From the NCBI GenBank assembly GCA_035235625.1, contig CP141150.1, forward strand, positions 25,250,756 through 25,314,755: a DNA stretch of 64,000 nucleotides, in the 5' to 3' direction. Below are positions 49,434-61,563 of the stretch, piece by piece. The notes under the pieces were generated by a model. That model ran no database searches. It was not told the origin of the DNA and worked only from the letters and a program-made list of their open reading frames with translations. The stretch comes from Saururus chinensis. Taxonomy: Eukaryota; Streptophyta; Magnoliopsida; Piperales; Saururaceae. Position 1 is the stretch's first letter. Each line of letters starts with the position of its first letter. The position numbers were made by a program, and so were the translations under genes.

Positions 49434-50850
49434 TGTTGTTACGTCTGAACCAAGACTATGAAGAAGTCAAATTCAGATTTGTTTTACTTGCCAATTGTAG
49501 TATACAAGGTCGATCCGCAGGGAAAGCCTTGTGCAACAAAGAAAATAGTTACGAAGAAATAGAAGAAAGAAAGAGTAGAAGAGTATTGAGGCAATAAAAA
49601 GTCAAGAAATCAAGATGAGAAAATACTAAGGCATTAAGGATCATTGTAACATCTAATGATGTTCTTCATGTATCATGTTATCTCAGTTAGAATCGAATGA
49701 AAATTCTATCTAACCGGAAGATATGAACATTAAAATTGAAAATAAAAATAGAAATGCTTTGGATAGATGAAGGATAAAAATAATTGTCTCTTAAAGATTT
49801 CTATGTATCCAAATCACAAAAGATCAAAAAGGAGAGCCTTTAAGCATCTTATGTATCCAAATCACAAAGAAACAAGAAGAAGAACAATATTAAATAAACA
49901 TCACTTCAAATAAATAAGACTTACTTGAAACCATTGATGAAACATGAATTGAACTCCATTAGATTGTTACAAATCACCTCTAGCCTTAGCTTGAGAGCTT
50001 AAAAAGCCATTACAATAAAACTAAAACAAAATTACAAAATGAGAGAAGAAAATAGGAGAAGAGGGCTCCAAAGAGGAGAGAGTAAGTCATCTATCACGTC
50101 CACCCCTCTATTTATAAGAATAGAAGGGGTTGCTTTAAAGAGGAAAGTGAAATCATATCTCTAGATTGCATCCTGATTGATTGCCTGATTGGTTGCTTCT
50201 TTGGCAATGATTAGATACTAAATCATCAATGATTTATTTAGCAAATAAGTATCTTTGAATCTTCCTTTAGTTAACTAATCAGCCTCCTTGTCTTTCCTTA
50301 TGTGTATCAATCATAATCAATGAAAATATTCTTCATGTGCTGGCCTCGGGTTAGTTTACTAGCTGTCTGATTGCATGCCAGATTCGAGCCATTAATCTTC
50401 GGAATTTGGAATTTCTTCCTGAAATAACACTTGTAGCCACGGAAGTTTTCCTTCCAATGCCACTAAAATCATATCCATCCGAAGTATACACAAAAAGATA
50501 TGATCGAAATACTAAGCCTCTGTCAATCTGTCTGAATCAGCTTCTTTCCTAATTTAGTCCTCTTCATACAAATCTCAAATCAAACGGGTCCACAAGGTTG
50601 TGTTCGACCATTCCATGCATGTTTAGACCATTAGGGACCCATTCTTAACTTTCGAATAGCTTTGGGTAGATGGGCTTTACTTCCTCTTCTATTTAGATCC
50701 TGTTAAAGCCTGTTTAGACATGTAAACTCAATTAAGGTCCAACTAACTTATTCAAAACATAAAAAGCCCAAATCAGCAATGAATTAACATAAAATAGGAT
50801 TACAATTCAAAATATGAGAATATTTAATTAAACATTATTTCAGTACATCA
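49434..50850 (-). repeat. 5' LTR of the 10 kb Athila element
   Basis: Long form, 1417 bp. TATA box TTATAAATAG on the minus strand at about 50108-50117 would drive element transcription. Confidence 0.92.
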
Positions 50851-51789
50851 ACATATACAAGGATTACATCCCTTGAAACCCTTTAAACCTAACTAAAAAT
50901 AACATAATTACCCCTAACCCTCTGGATTTAAGCCTAATCAGAACACGGGGTATCACATTCTTTCCGCCTTAAACGAATTGCGTCATCGCAATTCTCTCAA
51001 AAACATTTTTCAAAACAACAAAATTCGATCATTAATTGGATAGCAATCACAAACATGAATCCGATTAATTTGCAATTGGACACAACATTCATAAACACAA
51101 TTCAATAAGTTATAATCATATATCTAAGTAGATACAATAGTCAAAAATCAGTATCCAATGGTTGAAATCGGATAATACTTTCAAAAACATAAACCGATAG
51201 TTAATAATTGGTTAACACTTTTGAAAACAAGCAGAATTCGATAATTACTCGGATAGAACAAAATCCAAAAAATATAGATCGGATTAAACACTTTGTAAAC
51301 AGAATCCGATAGAAAAAAATCGAATGCCACATTGATAAGCCAAATCCGATAATTTAAGATTGGATATAATCGTCACAAGTAAAATTTTTCACTATTGGAT
51401 AACATATTTTAAACACAATTTGATTATTATTTAAAGTCATAGCACATCAGGGCTAATTAAATCCATGTTGAAACGATCCAAAACCCAATTATTCGATATC
51501 TCATGCAAAATCATAATTTGATAATTATGATCGGATAAAAGAAGACAAAATCGGATAATTAATTTAAAGTCAGATAAAGCATGTCATAAAGAATCCAATT
51601 ATGAACTTTTAAATAAGAGAAATCATTTTTTGAAATCAGAGCAGATCAGAGTGAAGCAAATTAGAGTAGAGCAAACATACCAATTCATAAACAGATCCAA
51701 AAATTTTCAAAATTAAATCATTTGATCGGATTACCGAATTTGATTATTATTAAAATTAGATAAATTTTTATATTCAGAACATAATAGAC

Positions 51790-52230
51790 ATATCAAAAGT
51801 TGTGATACCAAACGGCATCTCCCCAACACTCATAGGGTGGTGGGTGGCTCAGAAGGATAGGAGCTTTCCCATGATGCTCCACACCCATATGTGTATGTCA
51901 TTCTAATTATTTTTCTCGGTTGGTATCGAGATAGAGAGTGCATCGATACTCCTAGGTTTTACCCCAAATCTACTCTTTCCTAATCAGAATAGACTAAGCA
52001 AAGCCATGATACCAAACAAAATTCCCCCCACACTCATGGGGCATCGAGAGGCTCAATAAGCAAGGAGCTTTCCCATGATCCTCCACACCCATAAGCGCGC
52101 CTTATAGCTTATTTTTCTAGGCGGGTATCAAGGAGTCATGCTCTAATAGTTTTTGGACTCTATGCCAAATAACTACCCTTCATACTAGATCTAAATCGAA
52201 AAACCTAATAACAGGTATAATATTTTGTTT
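51790..52230. repeat. Tandem pair, unit about 200 bp
   Basis: Two units share GATACCAAAC, CACACTCATGGGG-like text, GGAGCTTTCCCATGAT and CTCCACACCCATA, starting near 51808 and 52010. A third partial start (CCATGATACC) lies near 52245. Confidence 0.75.
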
Positions 52231-52561
52231 CAGAGTGGAAGCCATGATACCTAATAGTAGGTATCTCATTAATCTTTTCATAGAATCCATGATACGAAAT
52301 GGTTGACTCCCACACGTCATAACCAAACATGGCAGGTATCCAGAATGTCAGTTCTTGGTTAATTAACTAACCATTGAACGACATCATTCATCTCACAGTT
52401 CACTCCAGAAGCCATAATACCCTAAGGCTACGGGACATAATAGAGAGTACAAGCACTCAAAACATAACATTCTTTTCAAAACAAGTTCAAATTAGATATT
52501 CTAGACTCAAATCATTCTCAAAACAAACATTTCAAACCAAACCAAACTTGAAATCGAAATT

Positions 52562-53580
52562 CATCTCAATGCACTAGAAGAATCAACATTGGAGCTATCC
52601 ACCAACCCCCATGTCCCATACCACAGGTATTTGATGGTTTCTCCACAATAATTCTATTAGCCATCTAAACAACTTTACTAATTTCAAATCACACTCATAA
52701 CAAATATTACAAACCAAACTAGATTTGAAATAGAAATTCTTATCAATGCACCAGCAAAATCAACCTTGGAGTTATCTACTAACCCCCATGTTCCATACCA
52801 CGATCGTCTAATGGTTTGTCCATACTAATTCTATTGTCCATCGAGACAACTTTACAATTTCAAATCACTTTTCAAAACACAGAGGATTTGAACTCAATTT
52901 TTATGTCAATCCACCAGCAGACTCAACCTTAGAGCAGTCCACTAATATTGCACATCCCATACCATAGGTATTTGGCAGTTTCTCTTAGGGGATGCCATTG
53001 TTTTTTTAAGAAAAAACTTAATTTTAACACACCAACGGAACTAGCTTGAGAGTGGTCCACTAATACCATGTGTCGCATACCATGACCGTTTAGTGGTTCC
53101 AACTAGGAAGTTCCACTGTTCTTCCAAAAATGAACCTTCAAATTGCTCACATTCAAAAATAGAATCTTGTCTCAAGATATCAGCATATTTTACCATAGAC
53201 CTATCCACCAACACCTCATATCTCATACCGTGGGTGTGTAGTGGTTGCTCCTGGGCAACTCTACCGCCTTTCAAAATATATTTATTTGATAAACAAATGA
53301 ATTTTACAAAACAAACAATTAGAAATCGAATTTTACTTCCAACACACCGACAAAATTAATCCTAGAGCTATCCACTAACACCTCATGTCCCATACCATGG
53401 GTGTTTCGTTATTTCTCCTAGGTGGTTCTACCATCTTTCAAAATAGATCTGTTGAATTTTCAAATGTAGGCATTTCAAAGTTGATTTTTTTTTTATTTTA
53501 ATATACCGATAGAACTAACTCTATAGTTTTACACCAACACTCATGTCCCACATTGTGGGTGTTTAGTAGTTTCTCTTAGG
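52562..53580. repeat. Diverged tandem repeat, about seven units of 120-185 bp
   Basis: Each unit has CACCRRCARAA-like text, CTATCCACTAACACC, CATGTCCCATACCATGGGTG and TTTAGTGGTTTCTCCTAGG-like words. Unit starts are near 52566, 52750, 52911, 53031, 53190, 53345 and 53507. The repeats are old and ended by the hAT insertion. Confidence 0.8.
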
Positions 53581-54002
53581 CAGGGGCAGATCTACACTAT
53601 AGGGTAGGGGGTCAGATGACCTCCTTAACTTTTAAATTCTTTTTAGACCCCATTGCTAATTTAAATGCACTTTGGGCTAGTATTTATTACCTAACCCATG
53701 TGGAAAAATAAACCTACCCCTATTAAGTCATGTACAAATCATATATATAGTAAGCCAACCCAGCGACACAATAGTTTTATTTTGGTCATCTTGTCATCAG
53801 GACCGGTCCTTCCGCTTACAGTTTATACCATCTAGGACGTCTTTTCATCTTTCTTTTGTGTTTCTTTAAAAGTACTTTTCCAATTTTCCTCTATTTCTTT
53901 CGAAAAGCCTGTTCTACACATCTTATAGTACGATTCAACTTTGTCTCTTCTTCATGATAATTTTTTTTGAATCTCTGTTCCTTCCTAATGAATTTGAATG
54001 AG

Positions 54003-55243
54003 TGTTGTTACGTCTGAACCAAGACTATGAAGAAGTCAAATTCAGATTTTTTTACTTGCTAATTGTAGTAGACAAGGTCAATCCATAGGGAAAGCCTTGT
54101 GTAATAAAGAAAATGATTACGAAAAAATAGAGAAAAGAAAAAATCAAGAAAGAAAGAGTAGAAAAGTATTGAGGCAATATAGAGTTAAGAAATCGAGATG
54201 AGAAAACACTAAGGTATTAAGAATCATTATAACATCTAATGATGTTCTTCATGTATCATGTTATCTCAGTTAGAATCGAATGAAAATTCTATCTAACTAG
54301 AAGATATGAACATTAAAATTGAAAATAAAGATAGAAATGCTTTGGATAGATGAAGGATAAAAAAAACAATTGTCTCTTAAAGATTTCTTTGTATCTAAAT
54401 CACAAAAGATCAAAAAGGAGAGCCTTCAAGCATCTTATATATCCAAATCACAAAGAAACAAGAAGAAGAACAATATTAAATAAACATAACCTCAAATAAA
54501 CAATACTTACTTAAAACCATTGATGAAGCATGAATTGAACTCCATTAAATTGTTACAAATCACCTTTAGCCTTAACTTGAGAGCATAGAAAGCCATTACA
54601 ATAAAACTAAAAATAAAAATATAAAATGAGAGAAGAAAATAGGAGAAGAGAGCTCCAAAGAGAAGAGAATGATGCTTCTATCACGTCCACCCCTCTATTT
54701 ATAGGAGTAGAAGGGGTTGCTTCAAAGAAGAAAATGAAATCATATCTCTAGATTACATCCTGATTGATTGTCTGCTTGGACCCATATATCTTTAGAATTT
54801 GAAATTTCTTCCTGAAATAATACTTGTAGCCATGGCAGTCTTCTTTCCATTGCCACCCGAATCATATCAACCCGAGTTATACATAAAAAGATATGATCAA
54901 AATACTAAGGCTGTGTCAATCTGTCCAAATCAGCTTCTTTCATAATTTAGTTATATTTATACAAGTCTCAAATCAAAAGGGTCCACAAGGTTGTGTTCGA
55001 CCATTCCATGCATGTTTAGACCATTAGGAGCCTATTCTTGACTTTTAAATAGCTTTGGGTAGTTGGGCTTAACTTTGTCTTCTAGTTGTATCCTGTTGAA
55101 GCCTGTTTAGACATAAAAACTCAATTAAGGTCCAACTAACTTATTAAAAATATAAATAGCCCAAATAAGCAATGAATTAACACAAAATAGGATTGCAATT
55201 CAAAATTTGAAAATATTTTATTAAACATTCTTTCAGTGCATCA
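54003..55243 (-). repeat. 3' LTR of the gag-protease-only element
   Basis: TGTTGTTACGTC at left and AGTGCATCA at right (plus strand). It lacks the roughly 200 bp block of the long-form LTRs. Confidence 0.9.
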
Positions 55244-56960
55244 AATACCCCCAAACCTACTTTTTGCTAGTCCTCGAGCAAAATAAAAATTAAAAATAAT
55301 AGAAAACAAAACTAACTACTCCACTTTTGCAGGGAATCTCGATTGCATTTAGCATATGCAACAAGCCTTTAAACCCCTAGATTACACTAGTCGACGAGTT
55401 GTGTCTCGTGAGGGTTTGTAGTGAATCCACCCACAAAATTCAAAACTAGAATGATAAAAGAAAATTAAAATTAAAATTAAAACCACGTCAAATTTACAAA
55501 TCAACTCCTCCTAAACATGTGACTTCATTTAGTAAAATGAATCATGCATAATATAACTTGTCTTCTGAAACAATAATTCATTCTAACAACTTCATATTGG
55601 TGGCAAGTACTCATACATACATAATAGTTTTAGAAAAACAGACATTGCCAAGTAATTATACAATCCCATTATCATGAATCAAACAACTTAGCAATTTCAA
55701 TTTTAACACTCAAAAATAGACATTAGCATCCATTCATCATCAAGAGATCATAATAGAGAATCATGCAAAACCTTCCTTAAAAAGTAAAACACCCTAGATT
55801 AACTGACAACTCATTCAAGATATGATTGCATAATGTCCTACTAGAATTTTATGCTCATCTCACATGACATGTGTAAGGCTTAGCCTTTTAAGCTTTCTAT
55901 AAGATCTATGTAACAAGCGTTAGGCCAGTGACTCCAAATCCAGTTGGCTCAGGGCACTAGGTGTTAAAGCACCCCTCAGGCTTAATAACTTGAACCAAAT
56001 AGGCTTCAAGGCTATGCATGTCATAAATTAGTCAACTCTACCTTTTAACTCGAACACCCTATACTTAGTGAGGCATGCTGAGTCCCGGTCTACTCAATAG
56101 AGTGAATTTAATTCTTTGCAATTTTTTATATTTTTTTTTTCTCTTCTTTTTTTTCTTTTCTTGAGCATATTATACAATCAACTTGAATGTTGTTAACAAA
56201 AAGTCCTCGACTATTCTACAAACCAAGAATAGTGAAGCTCAAATCTCTATCATGATAACAAGAATACTACTAGATTATGCCAAAGTTTTACTCTCATAAG
56301 AAAATAATTACTTAGATTCAATGATATCCACCAAGATGTAAGACCATAATCAAAGACTTGAATTCTCACTTAGGCAAATGTCTTTCTTAGTTTTTTTCAA
56401 AATAGAAGCACAAGAAACCAATATGAAGTAATTAGAACTCAAAATTATTAAATATGTCAAGTCATATTCTAAGGAATATGATGTCATTAAATATAGTCAC
56501 ATGTCTAAAATAAGCATCAATGTAATAAGTAAAAACATAAATCTAATTAATTTTTTTAATTTTTTTATTTTTTAAGTAAGACTAAAAAAACATGAAAGAA
56601 AAATATCTTTCTATACCCCCAAACCTAAACTAAACATTGTCCTCAATGTATAAAAGAAAGCAAATGCAATGCTTAATATAAGAAAAGAGAAAAGAAGAGA
56701 TAATATATTGGTTGATGTGCGCATGTACATAGCTATCAAAAGAAAAATAGTCAATAAAGCACAAGCATAATCATATTAGGGTAAATCAATAATGAATCAT
56801 ATAAGCACACCCTTATAATGATTAAAGCAATCAACAAATATAATAAACTAAAAACTAACTAAAGAAAAAAAAGCTCACTATTAAACAAAAATAACTATCA
56901 AAACCAAAAGTGGGTTGCCTCCCAGGAGCGCTAAGTTTGCTGTTTTCAGCCAGACACACC
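55244..56960 (-). mobile_element. Non-coding 3' region of the gag-protease-only element
   Basis: It is conserved with the 3' regions of the other copies and has the motif TTTAGGTTTGGGGGTATAG near 56613-56631 (minus) and the polypurine motif next to the LTR at 55244. The block around 56905-56935 (minus CTCCTGGGAGGCAACCCA) is shared with 8950 and 12320 but absent from the 10 kb element. Confidence 0.75.
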
Positions 56961-56971
56961 TCCATCGAAAC

Positions 56972-59340
56972 TCATCCAGGGTCCTTCAAAGCAATTATCT
57001 TCTCTTTATCAATTCTAATCAAATCAGAGTGAGTTAAGCAAATATTTAGTGGATCATCAGAATAAATAAAAGGAAAAGCATCCTCCACTAGACTCTCAAC
57101 CATGTCAACCTCAAAAATATCATTGAAGTCTAATGGTTGTTTACTGGCGTCAAATACATTTAACTCACATGTCAAGTTCCCAAAAGAAAGCCTCATCACT
57201 CCATTCCAACAATTTATAAGAGCATTAGATGTAGCAAGGAATGGACGACCTAAAATCACAGGGATTTGAGAAGATGCATTAGAAACCGGTTGTGTGTCTA
57301 AAACAATGAAATCCACTGGAAAATAGAATTTGTCCACTTGAACAAGGACATCTTCCACTATTCCTCTTGGCCTTTTGATTGAGCGGTCAGCAAGTTAAAG
57401 TGTTATGTTGGTGGGTTTCAAATTTGCTAGACCTAATTGCTCATAAATAGAAAAAGGTAAAAGATTTACACTTGCCCCAAGATCAATCAAAGCTTTTTCC
57501 ATTCTATAATTCCCAATTATACAAGATATGGTTGGACAACCAGGATCTTTATATTTAGGTGGGGTGTTTTGTTGCAAAATTGCACTTACTTGTTCTGTTA
57601 AAAATGCCTTCTTTTGTACATTTAGTTTACGCTTGATTGTACAAAGGTCCTTCAAAAATTTTGCATAAGATGGAACTTGTTTAATGGCATCCAAGAGAGG
57701 AATGTTACTCTTCACTTGTTTGAAAATTTCAAGAATGCCACCATTTTGCACCAATTTAAAAGAAGATTGTAATCTTTGAGGAATATGAGGAGGAATAGGA
57801 GAAACACAATCGGAGTTGTCAAGTTCATCACCATGTTTAGAATTCAAAGACTCCTTAGGTTCAACAACCTTCATTGGAATGCCTTTGTTAATGACTTTTC
57901 CACTTCTCAAAGTGGTGATAGACTTAGCATGCTCTTCTTGTGAACTTAAAGAATTTAAATTTTCAATTACAAATTGACCTTTAGGATTTGGTTGAGGTTG
58001 AGAAGAAAACTTCCCTTTTTCTTAAGTGCTCAAAGCTGTGGTCAATTGAGTGATAGAAGTCTTCAAGTCATTGATGGCTTGCATTGTTTGGTTGTTGATT
58101 GTTGCTTGACTTTGCATAAATGTTTGCAATGTGTCTTCAAGAGTCTTCTTATGTGGTGGAACATAATTTGAGGAAGAAGGGGGTACCTGCACATTAGACT
58201 CATTTCTCCAACTAAAGTTCAGATGCTTTCTCCAATTAGGAGTATAAGTTTCAAAATAAGGAGAAGAGAAAGGCCTTTTATAAGTATTCATAGCACTTGC
58301 TTGAGTATGTAACACTTCTTGAAAAGCAAGGATTGTTAGACAATCCTGTGTTTGGTGTCTATCACTCTCACATATACTACAAATATCTTGTGCTTTTTGA
58401 GAAGCTTTGACATGTTTTCCCTATTAATTTCCATAACCTCAACTTTTCTAGTTAAACTTGTAATTTTTACTTTTACATCATCCTCTTCTTTAAGAAGGTA
58501 CATGCCCCCCTTAGTTGTCCCATTAGATTTGGTCTTAATACTACTTTCAAATTAATTAGAATCTTCCTATGATTGAGCATTTTCAGCTAACACATCAAAA
58601 TAGTCCCATGCTTCCTCAGGTTCTTTACTTAAAAATTCTCCATTACACATCATTTCAACAAATTGCCTCATTTGAGAAGTCAAACCATTATAAAAGAAAC
58701 TAATTGTACGCCATGTTTCATATCCATGATGTGGGCACAATAACAAAAGTTCTTTAAATCTTTCTCAACATTGAAAGAAAGCCTCATTTTCTTTTTGTGA
58801 AAAATTCATGATGTTCTTTATAAGTGTATTAGTTCTATGGGTAGGAAAAAACTTTTTCAAAAATTCTCTTTGCATTTCTTGCCATGTTCTAATGGATCTT
58901 GGCTTCAAAGAATTTAACCAATTTTTTTCCTTTTCCTTTAAAGAAAATGGAAAGAGTTTTAATCTAATAATATCAATTGAAATATTTTTGTTTGGCACAA
59001 CTGAACAAACCTCTTCAAACTCTTTTAAATGAAAATATGGGATTTCCGAATCTAAGCCATGAAATTTGGGTAGTAATTGAATTACACCCGGCTTGAGTTC
59101 AAAACCACCGACATTAGTTGGAAAAATTATGCAAGAAGGAGAACTTGATCTAGTTGGTTGCAAATAATCACGCAAGGTTTTAACTTGAATGTTTTGTGCA
59201 TTATTATCCCCATTATCACTTCTTAGTTCCTTATTAGTTCTTAGATCCTCCATTGTATCAAAATAAAGATAATTTTCAAAAGATTTGCTCACTCTTTTTA
59301 ATCGTCCAGAATTATCACACACCCATGTGAGCATGCAACA
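56972..59340 (-). pseudogene. gag-protease fossil of the gag-pro-only subfamily
   Basis: On the minus strand it begins MLTWVCDNSGRLKRV and contains the gag core (LKLFPFSLKEKEKNWLNSL), a degraded knuckle region, a linker, the protease motif LIDLGASVNLLPFSIYEQLG, IPVILGRPFLATSNALI, and the subfamily tail SDDPLNICLTHSDLIRIDKE ending KDPG. It is closely similar to the 10 kb element's gag-pro until shortly after the protease, then has its own tail. It has several breaks. Confidence 0.85.
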
Positions 59341-59464
59341 ACAATATATTTTTTTGTTTTTGGTAACAAACAAAAGTAAAAGTGTAGAAATTAAATGACA
59401 AAATATAAAAAGTTAGAGAGTTATAAGTTAATAGACAAAAATTAAAATTACAAATAAGGCCAAA

Positions 59465-59524
59465 GGCACTATCAAGGTACACGTTTGATCCCAAAAAATT
59501 TTCGGTAGTAACGTGGGTAGTGCC
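59465..59524 (-). promoter_or_regulatory. Leader inverted repeat in the gag-protease-only element
   Basis: GGCACTA and TAGTGCC arms (59465-59471 and 59518-59524) are the same arms and nearly the same loop as at 49189-49248. Confidence 0.45.
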
Positions 59525-59706
59525 TCCGGTCTCAAAAAAAAAATACAGAATTTAAGTACTAAAAGTAAATGACATAATGTAAATAACTGAATTTAAAGAG
59601 TTAGTGTGCAAAAACAAAAGTTAGAGAATTAGAAAAGTTAGAGTGAGTTTTTTTTTTCGTAACAGATTCTTGTCACACGTTGCAATCCCCAGCAACGACG
59701 TCAATT

Positions 59707-60945
59707 TGTTGTTACGTCTGAATCAAGACTATGAAGAAGTCAAATTCAGATTATTTTACTTGACAATTGTAGTAGACAAGGTTGATCCACAGGAAAAGCC
59801 TTGTATAACAAAGAAAATTATTACAAAAAAATAGAAAAAAAAAATAAAGAAAGAAAGAGTAGAAGAGTATTGAGGCAATATAGAGTTAAGAAATCGAGAT
59901 GAGAAAACACTAAGGCATTAAGAATCATTATAACATCTAATGATGTTCTTCATGTATAATGTTTTTTCAGTTAGAATCGAATAAAAATTCTATCTAACCG
60001 GAAGATATGAACATTAAAATTGAAAATAAAGATAGAAATGCTTTGGATAGATGAAGGATAAAAAAAACAATTGTCTCTTAAAGATTTTTATGTATCCAAA
60101 TCACAAAAGATAAAAAAGGAGAGCCTTCAAGCATCTTATGTATCCAAATCACAAAAAAACAAGAAGAAGAACAATATTAAATAAACATCACTTCAAATAA
60201 ACAATACTTACCTAAAACCATTGATGAAACATTAATTGAACTCCATTAAATTGTTACAAATCACCTCTAGCCTTAGCTTGAGAGCTTAGAAAGCCATTAC
60301 AATAAAAACTAAAAATAAAAATACAAAATGAGAGAAGAAAATAGGGGAAGAGAGCTCCAAAGAGGAGAGAATGATGCCTCTATCACGTCCACCCTTCTAT
60401 TTATAGGAGTAGAAGGGGTTGCTTCAAAGAGGAAAATGAAATCATATCTCTAGATTACATCCTGATTGATTATCTGCTTGGACCCATATATCTTCAGAAT
60501 TTAAAATTTCTTCCTGAAATAACACTTGTAGCCGCGGCAGTCTTCTTTCCATTGCCACCAGAATCGTATTAATCCGAATTACACATCAAAAGATATGATC
60601 GAAATACTAAAGCTATGTCAATCTGTCCAAATCAGCTTCTTTCATAATTTAGTTCTATTCATACAAGTCTCAAATCAAACGGGTCCACAAGGTTGTGTTC
60701 GACCATTCCATGCATGTTTAGACCATGAAGAGCCCATTCTTGACTTTTAAATAACTTTGGGTAGTTGGGCTTAACTTTGTCTTCTAGTTGTATCCTATTG
60801 AAGCCTGTTTAGACATATAAACTCAATTAAGGTCTAACTAACTTATTCAAAACATAAATAGCCCAAATAAGCAATGAATTAACACAAAATAGGATTGCAA
60901 TTCAAAATTTGAAAATATTTTATTAAACATTATTTCAGTGCATCA
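59707..60945 (-). repeat. 5' LTR of the gag-protease-only element
   Basis: Short form, TG...CA ends. TATA box (minus strand CTATAAATAG) at about 60397-60406. Confidence 0.9.
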
Positions 60946-60955
60946 ATGAGTGAAC

Positions 60956-61141
60956 TGAAGTACAAATCATTAAGCCATCTTGTATTCTTGTCTTTTAGAA
61001 AACAATTGAATTTTGTCTTTACTTGATAGGTTTTTGACTAAATTTGAATGACTTAAATGAAGTACCGAATCATTATGCCTTCATGTACTCTTGTCTTTTA
61101 GAAAACAATTGATTTTTGTCTTTACTTGATAGGTTTTTAAT
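60956..61141. repeat. Tandem duplication, unit about 102 bp, in the hAT 5' region
   Basis: Two units (60956-61057 and 61058-61141) share CTTGTCTTTTAGAAAACAAT and GTCTTTACTTGATAGGTTTT. Such subterminal repeats are common near hAT ends. Confidence 0.8.
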
Positions 61142-61563
61142 GAATAAGATAAAATTTGTGTAGCCATGTCTTTGTACCATTTCTATTTAATTTTTTGAAT
61201 GCCTAAATCACTAATCACTTACTCTTTGACTATTCAATTATTTGAATGACCAAATCACTATTCTATGTATTATTTAACCATTTAATTCTTTGAACGATTG
61301 AATTACTACTCTACTCATTGTTTAACTCTTTGAATGAATACCAATTTTGGTCTATACCCTAAACCCTAAATAACTATTTCAGTTCATTCTATGGGCTTTA
61401 CTTAATTGGATATGTATTTTGAAAAATAATTTTATAAAAGCAATGGTTGTTGTTTATTAAAAGTTAAAAGTCATTGTTGCTAGTTATTAAAGATCTTTGT
61501 GCATCTTTTTGTGTTATAATAGATTTTTAACATGTTATAGTAGTAGGTCTTGTTGTTTAAATA

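Larger units (their letters stand above)
40800..50850 (-). mobile_element. Nearly whole Athila-clade LTR retrotransposon, 10.05 kb
   Basis: 5' LTR 49434-50850 and 3' LTR 40800-42217 (about 1417 and 1418 bp), with exact 5 bp target duplication ACATA at 40795-40799 and 50851-50855. Parts in order on the minus strand: LTR, tRNA-Asp primer site, leader, gag with zinc knuckle, protease, RT (FMDD), RNase H, integrase, a 1.5 kb non-coding 3' region, polypurine motif, LTR. By eye the LTRs differ at about 25 sites (near 2%), so it is young, probably under about a million years at commonly used plant rates. It looks close to whole with only a few breaks, and no envelope-like frame is seen. It inserted in the LTR of 35384-50957. 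Confidence 0.92.
35384..50957 (-). mobile_element. Del/Tekay-like LTR of about 2.2 kb, split by two later insertions
   Basis: On the minus strand it starts TGTGATACCCCGTGTTC at 50957, preceded by a polypurine motif TTTAAGGCGGAAAGAA at 50958-50973 and a GAATTGCGATGACGCAATTC box. This arrangement is typical of the pol end, polypurine tract and 3' LTR of Del/Tekay chromoviruses. Its other end is GGGCGTGATA at 35384. Removing the Athila element (40800-50850, target ACATA) and the solo LTR (37231-40503, target AGATG) leaves three pieces, 35384-37230, 40509-40799 and 50856-50957, about 2.24 kb in all. It would be the 3' LTR of an element whose body lies to the right. Family naming is from end motifs only. 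Confidence 0.5.
50958..53580 (-). mobile_element. Non-coding body next to the Del/Tekay-like 3' LTR, tandem-repeat rich
   Basis: Directly upstream (minus strand) of the LTR starting at 50957 is a polypurine motif, but no pol domains follow. Instead come about 820 bp of AT-rich DNA with recurrent AATCGGATAAT/AATCCGAT words and then tandem repeats (51790-53580). If all of it is element body, this is a large non-autonomous derivative without coding capacity. Alternatively the element is truncated near 51000 and the repeats are unrelated. The hAT at 53581 is inserted at its right border. Confidence 0.4.
54003..60945 (-). mobile_element. Athila-type element with gag-protease only, 6.94 kb
   Basis: LTRs are 59707-60945 (5') and 54003-55243 (3'), about 1.24 kb, short form. 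The exact 5 bp target duplication is ATGAG at 53998-54002 and 60946-60950. Internal parts on the minus strand: degraded tRNA-Asp primer site (59683-59702), leader with inverted repeat, gag-protease, CTCCTGGGAGGCAACCCA motif, and the conserved non-coding 3' region with two GTTTGGGGGTAT motifs. RT, RNase H and integrase are absent, so it is non-autonomous by design or ancient reduction. The LTRs differ by roughly 5% by eye, making it older than the 10 kb neighbour. It has several breaks. Confidence 0.9.
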
